From: Candidatus Jordarchaeum madagascarense
GTDB taxonomy: Archaea; Asgardarchaeota; Jordiarchaeia; Jordiarchaeales; Jordiarchaeaceae
Length of the DNA stretch: 6,778 nt
Direction: 5' to 3'
NCBI GenBank assembly: GCA_019056875.1
Contig: DXJA01000351.1
Location: 1-6,778 of the forward strand
Shown: one piece after another, positions 5,936-6,778 of the stretch
How the letters are laid out: each line of letters starts with the position of its first letter
How positions within the stretch are numbered: the first letter of the stretch is position 1
Translations under genes and position numbers: made by a program
Notes under the pieces: generated by a model
What the model was told of the DNA's origin: nothing
Seen by the model: the letters and a program-made list of their open reading frames with translations, nothing else
Database searches by the model: none

Positions 5936-6675
5936 TTGAGTGAGTGGAGATTTTTGACGAAGGACGATTTTTTGACAGATAAGAAAAAACTTTTGGAAGA
6001 GTTAAAGCGTTCGGGATTCGTTACTCGAGAGAATGTGATGCGGGCATTCCTCAGAGTTCCCAGAGAGGATTTTGTGCCACAGAGTCTCAGAGACAAAGCC
6101 TATGCGGATCACCCTCTGCCAATTCCGGGAGGTCAGACCATATCTGCGCCACACGAAAAAGCAAAATCCAGCTTTTCGGGCGGAACATGGTTGTGATGAT
6201 GTGTGACGTACTAGAATTGAAGAAGGGCATGAAAGTACTAGAGGTGGGCACCGGTTCAGGTTACCACGCCGCTTTATGCGCTGAGATAGTGGCGCCTACT
6301 GGGTCTAAGAGTAAAGGTCACGTTTACACCATTGAACGAATATCTGAATTGGCGGACTTTGCGTTGAAAAATCTGGAGAGAGCAGGATACCTCGACAGGG
6401 TCACCGTCTTTACCGGGGACGGTTCAATGGGGTATAAGGACATGGCGCCCTATGATGCCATACTTGTCACCGCCGCTGCTCCCAAAGTGCCGCAATCACT
6501 CGTCGATCAATTAGTTGTGGGGGGAAAACTGACACTACCAGTGGGCAGCCTTTACATTTATCAAGAACTAATAATGGTGGAAAAATTGGAGAACGGAAAA
6601 ACAAAGAGACATAGATTCGGGTCGGTTGCCTTTGTGCCGCTAATAGGGAAGGAGGGGTTCAGAGATAGTTGGTAA
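5936..6675 (+). CDS. pcm: Protein-L-isoaspartate O-methyltransferase, gene split by a 32-bp intron
   Basis: Repairs aged proteins by SAM-dependent methylation of L-isoaspartyl residues; cytoplasmic. Two exons (5936-6152, 6185-6675) encode 235 aa. Exon 1 has LLEELKRSGFV, RVPREDFVP, then HPLPIPGGQTISAPH. Exon 2 continues M-V-V-M-M-C and holds the SAM motif VLEVGTGSGYH (around E92-H100), VYTIERI, GDGSMGY, ILVTAAAP (around 165-172), LPVGS and FVPLIG, typical of archaeal PCMTs. Without splicing, exon 1 shifts into a 12-codon tail and ends at 6196 as an 86-aa fragment lacking the SAM site. The join falls inside the catalytic-loop motif SAPHM (70-74), after the first base of the His codon. The start is TTG 5936, limited by an in-frame stop at 5930. 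AGGAGGA is 15 nt upstream, which is long, so TTG 5954 (229 aa) is a real alternative. A frameshifted pseudogene is the competing reading, but the BHB fold and intact motifs argue against it. Confidence 0.88.
6153..6184 (+). other. Predicted 32-nt BHB pre-mRNA intron in pcm
   Basis: Central helix: CGCC (6147-6150) pairs fully with GGCG (6179-6182). The 5' bulge is ACA (6151-6153, cut AC^A) and the 3' bulge is GAA (6183-6185, cut GA^A). The inner helix is CGAAAA (6154-6159)/TTTTCG (6173-6178), then after bulged A6160, GC (6161-6162)/GC (6171-6172), with an 8-nt loop. The outer side adds G6146-C6186 and T6145-A6187. Cutting at these places joins C6152 to A6185, giving GCG CCA CAC ATG (A-P-H-M), exactly the conserved motif. 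Among the three junctions allowed by the repeated AC, only this one has a full central helix. Such introns are known in cbf5 mRNA of several Crenarchaeota and are removed by the tRNA splicing endonuclease. Confidence 0.87.
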
Positions 6676-6676
6676 G

Positions 6677-6684
6677 TTTTTTTT
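6677..6684 (+). terminator. Oligo-T terminator after pcm
   Basis: T8 begins one base after the pcm stop codon (6673-6675). This is enough for archaeal RNA polymerase termination. No hairpin is needed or seen. Confidence 0.55.
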
Positions 6685-6708
6685 AAAGTTTTGGGAGGAT
6701 TTGAAACA

Positions 6709-6753
6709 ATGGTAATGCCTGCTGAAGAACTAATTTCAGTTAAAAATGTTTAG
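6709..6753 (+). CDS. Short reading frame at window edge: leader, broken gene, or first exon
   Basis: ATG 6709 has an excellent ribosome site, GGGAGGAT (6693-6700), 8 nt upstream, but the frame stops at TAG 6751-6753 after 14 codons (MVMPAEELISVKNV). The tail LISVKNV is reminiscent of the first strand of ABC-transporter ATPases, but 14 residues are too few to assign. It may be a genuine gene interrupted by an intron or frameshift just past the stop, a leader peptide, or chance. An open +1 frame (ATG 6746) runs to the window end. The remaining 25 bases are AT-rich. Confidence 0.3.
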   Translation: MVMPAEELISVKNV

Positions 6754-6778
6754 AGTGTTTTGTTTTTATTTAGTCTCC

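Noticed and set aside
6153..6196. pcm as a simple frameshifted pseudogene or sequencing error
   Set aside because: The disruption is a precise 32-nt insert with a full BHB fold, the flanking motif is restored exactly, and both exons retain all family motifs with no other lesion. Read support cannot be checked here.
6191..6197. C-box-like GTGATGA suggesting a C/D box RNA
   Set aside because: No D box or D'/C' pair at suitable spacing; it lies inside conserved pcm coding sequence.

Overview
This 6.8 kb window reads as chromosomal DNA of an archaeon. The evidence is a Trm5-type tRNA(m1G37) methyltransferase, a DUF371 protein, TATA boxes about 25 bp upstream of apparently leaderless ATG starts, GGTGA/GGAGG ribosome-binding sites, and tRNA and mRNA introns of the bulge-helix-bulge (BHB) type. 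Introns at non-canonical tRNA positions suggest a lineage with a broad-specificity splicing endonuclease (TACK-like, possibly Bathyarchaeia or another Thermoproteota group). That placement is inference. There is no integrase, transposase or CRISPR array.

Left part (1-3350), metal-homeostasis block: a NikR-type nickel-responsive repressor on the minus strand faces away from a P1B heavy-metal ATPase on the plus strand, across a short AT-rich intergenic region with an AATATT inverted repeat. A cysteine-rich protein of unknown function follows with its own promoter, built like that of the ATPase. A plausible reading is a metal sensor controlling an efflux pump, with the cysteine-rich protein as an accessory.

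Middle (3350-5430): an HdeD/DUF308-like membrane protein on the minus strand, then a tRNA-Lys(CTT) gene that seems to be interrupted by three introns (D-loop, canonical 37/38, and 53/54 in the T arm), then trm5.

Right part (5430-6778): a DUF371 gene on the minus strand, convergent with trm5, and divergently from it pcm, protein-L-isoaspartate O-methyltransferase. The pcm reading frame is broken by exactly 32 extra bases inside the catalytic SAPHM motif. Those bases fold into a near-perfect BHB: CGCC:GGCG central helix, two 3-nt bulges, long inner hairpin. Removing them by the BHB cleavage rule restores the conserved motif and the frame. This is the main discovery candidate: an archaeal pre-mRNA intron that the tRNA splicing endonuclease would remove, about 1.9 kb from a tRNA with three introns. 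At the right edge a well-initiated reading frame stops after 14 codons, which may be another interrupted gene.
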